Assembly: GCA_047974745.1 (NCBI GenBank)
Contig: JBKECO010000011.1
Span: forward strand, 62,001-126,000
Reading direction: 5' to 3'
DNA length: 64,000 bases
From: JBKECO01 sp047974745
Lineage (GTDB): Bacteria; Bacillota; Clostridia; Lachnospirales; Lachnospiraceae
In this document: piece after piece, positions 63,424 through 64,000 of the stretch
Position numbering within the stretch: position 1 is the first letter of the stretch
Layout of the letters: every line of letters starts with the position of its first letter
Translations under genes and position numbers: made by a program
The notes under the pieces: model-generated
Database searches by the model: none
The model's input: the letters and a program-made list of their open reading frames with translations, nothing else
Told to the model about the DNA's origin: nothing

Positions 63424-64000
63424 ATGAAAGAGGATGGATTTAGCCAGAATGTAGAGATTTTAGACATTGAAGAAGTAGATACGTATCATAAGTTGCCTCC
63501 AGGAAAAAGATCGGTATACCATGATGATATGTTCATGGGTTATCGGAGAACGGATGGAAGCGTAGGCGTTCGAAATGAAATTTGGATCATTCCAACAGTA
63601 AACTGTGTCAATCCCATGATCATGAAATTAGAGCAGGAAGCTCGGGCTATGGTTCAAGGAACGGTGGAATCGATCCGTTCTTTTCCGCATCCTCTAGGCT
63701 GTTCTCAACTTGGCCATGATTTAGACAATACGCAAAAGATCTTAGTAAATTTAATTCGCCATCCGAATGCTGCTGGTGTACTTGTGGTTGGCCTTGGATG
63801 CGAAACGAATCAAATTTCCAAGATTTGTGATGTTTTAGGTGAATACGATTCGAATCGCGTTCTTTTTTTACAGATTCGAGACTTTGAGGATGAAATCAGT
63901 GCCGGGCTTCAAATGATCGAACAACTATGTGCGTATTCTGCCCAATTTCAACGCAGTCCAGTCAGCTGTAGTGAGCTAGTTATCGGTATCAAGGGGGGAC
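63424..64000 (+). CDS. uxaA: UxaA family dehydratase (altronate dehydratase-like), N-terminal part
   Basis: The frame starts at 63424 after a GGGGG and AAGGTGAG site and runs off the window end, giving 192 residues. GYRRTDGSVGVRNEIWIIPTV and CVNPM, then HPLGCSQLGHDL and VVGLGCETNQ, match the main domain of altronate dehydratase-type UxaA. The N-terminal SAF domain of the full E. coli form is missing or reduced to about 35 residues. Altronate or a related sugar acid would be dehydrated to 2-keto-3-deoxygluconate, in line with UxaC nearby. The cluster residues of this iron enzyme are visible only in part. Confidence 0.85.
   Translation, partial: MKEDGFSQNVEILDIEEVDTYHKLPPGKRSVYHDDMFMGYRRTDGSVGVRNEIWIIPTVNCVNPMIMKLEQEARAMVQGTVESIRSFPHPLGCSQLGHDLDNTQKILVNLIRHPNAAGVLVVGLGCETNQISKICDVLGEYDSNRVLFLQIRDFEDEISAGLQMIEQLCAYSAQFQRSPVSCSELVIGIKGG

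Noticed and set aside
1..64000. CRISPR arrays, tRNA or rRNA genes, insertion sequences and prophage genes.
   Set aside because: No regularly spaced repeats, tRNA-like cloverleafs, transposases or phage structural genes were seen in reading both strands.

Overview
This window looks like a chromosome segment of an anaerobic, plant-glycan-degrading Clostridia member, most likely a gut Lachnospiraceae. The reasons are purine-rich Shine-Dalgarno sites, occasional TTG or GTG starts, a YesM/YesN two-component pair beside a sugar ABC importer with no ATPase of its own, many AraC-type regulators next to glycoside hydrolases, butyrate-kinase-type energy metabolism, and a siroheme operon with a fused CobA-HemD. 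The assignment rests on gene content only. No phage, insertion sequence, CRISPR array, rRNA or tRNA gene was recognised.

Layout. 1-0.6 kb: the end of a radical SAM gene. 0.6-5.4 kb: a GH43 xylosidase, a divergent AraC regulator and a GH3 beta-glucosidase; both hydrolase genes carry the same 17-bp promoter motif. 5.4-5.85 kb: a non-coding stretch holding three consecutive hairpins framed by 9-bp inverted ends. 5.85-10.35 kb: an operon resembling the C-glycoside deglycosidase (dgp/car) systems: a Gfo/Idh/MocA oxidoreductase, TIM-barrel alpha subunit, small beta subunit, a flavoprotein and a second TIM-barrel epimerase. 10.6-14.6 kb: two regulators, an AraC protein fused to a GH39 domain with an altered acid/base residue, and a PucR protein. 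14.8-19.0 kb: an unusual operon of acyl carrier protein, CocE/NonD hydrolase, phosphotransacylase and butyrate-type kinase.

19.2-34.0 kb: a metallo-hydrolase gene converging on a large leftward cluster. Read in transcription order, the cluster is a fucose/arabinose-type isomerase, split transketolase, FGGY kinase, GH127 glycosidase, YesM/YesN, a sugar-binding lipoprotein, two permeases and a GH63-like glycosidase, with a divergent LacI regulator. Isomerase plus kinase plus split transketolase is the logic of the known D-apiose (apulose-4-phosphate) pathway, although L-arabinose is also possible. 35.2-39.6 kb: pyridoxamine kinase, an unknown membrane protein, a HEAT-methyltransferase and a 53-codon gene with its own promoter and terminator. 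39.7-46.1 kb: the heme/siroheme operon hemA-sirC-hemC-cobA/hemD-hemB-hemL. 46.1-51.2 kb: a DHH phosphoesterase and a MarR-regulated pair of ABC exporter half-transporters.

51.2-57.3 kb: a long structured, terminated leader followed by a polyamine operon that encodes both the SpeD/SpeE and the carboxyspermidine routes. 57.3-64 kb: hexuronate metabolism (UxaC, a cytoplasmic sulfatase, a GPH-type transporter, an AraC regulator and a UxaA-like dehydratase cut by the window end), with a perfect 44-bp palindrome in front of uxaC.

Taken together, about half the window serves uptake and dismantling of plant or host glycosides (xylosides, beta-glucosides, probable C-glycosides, furanosides and glucuronides). 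The rest is core cofactor and polyamine synthesis.
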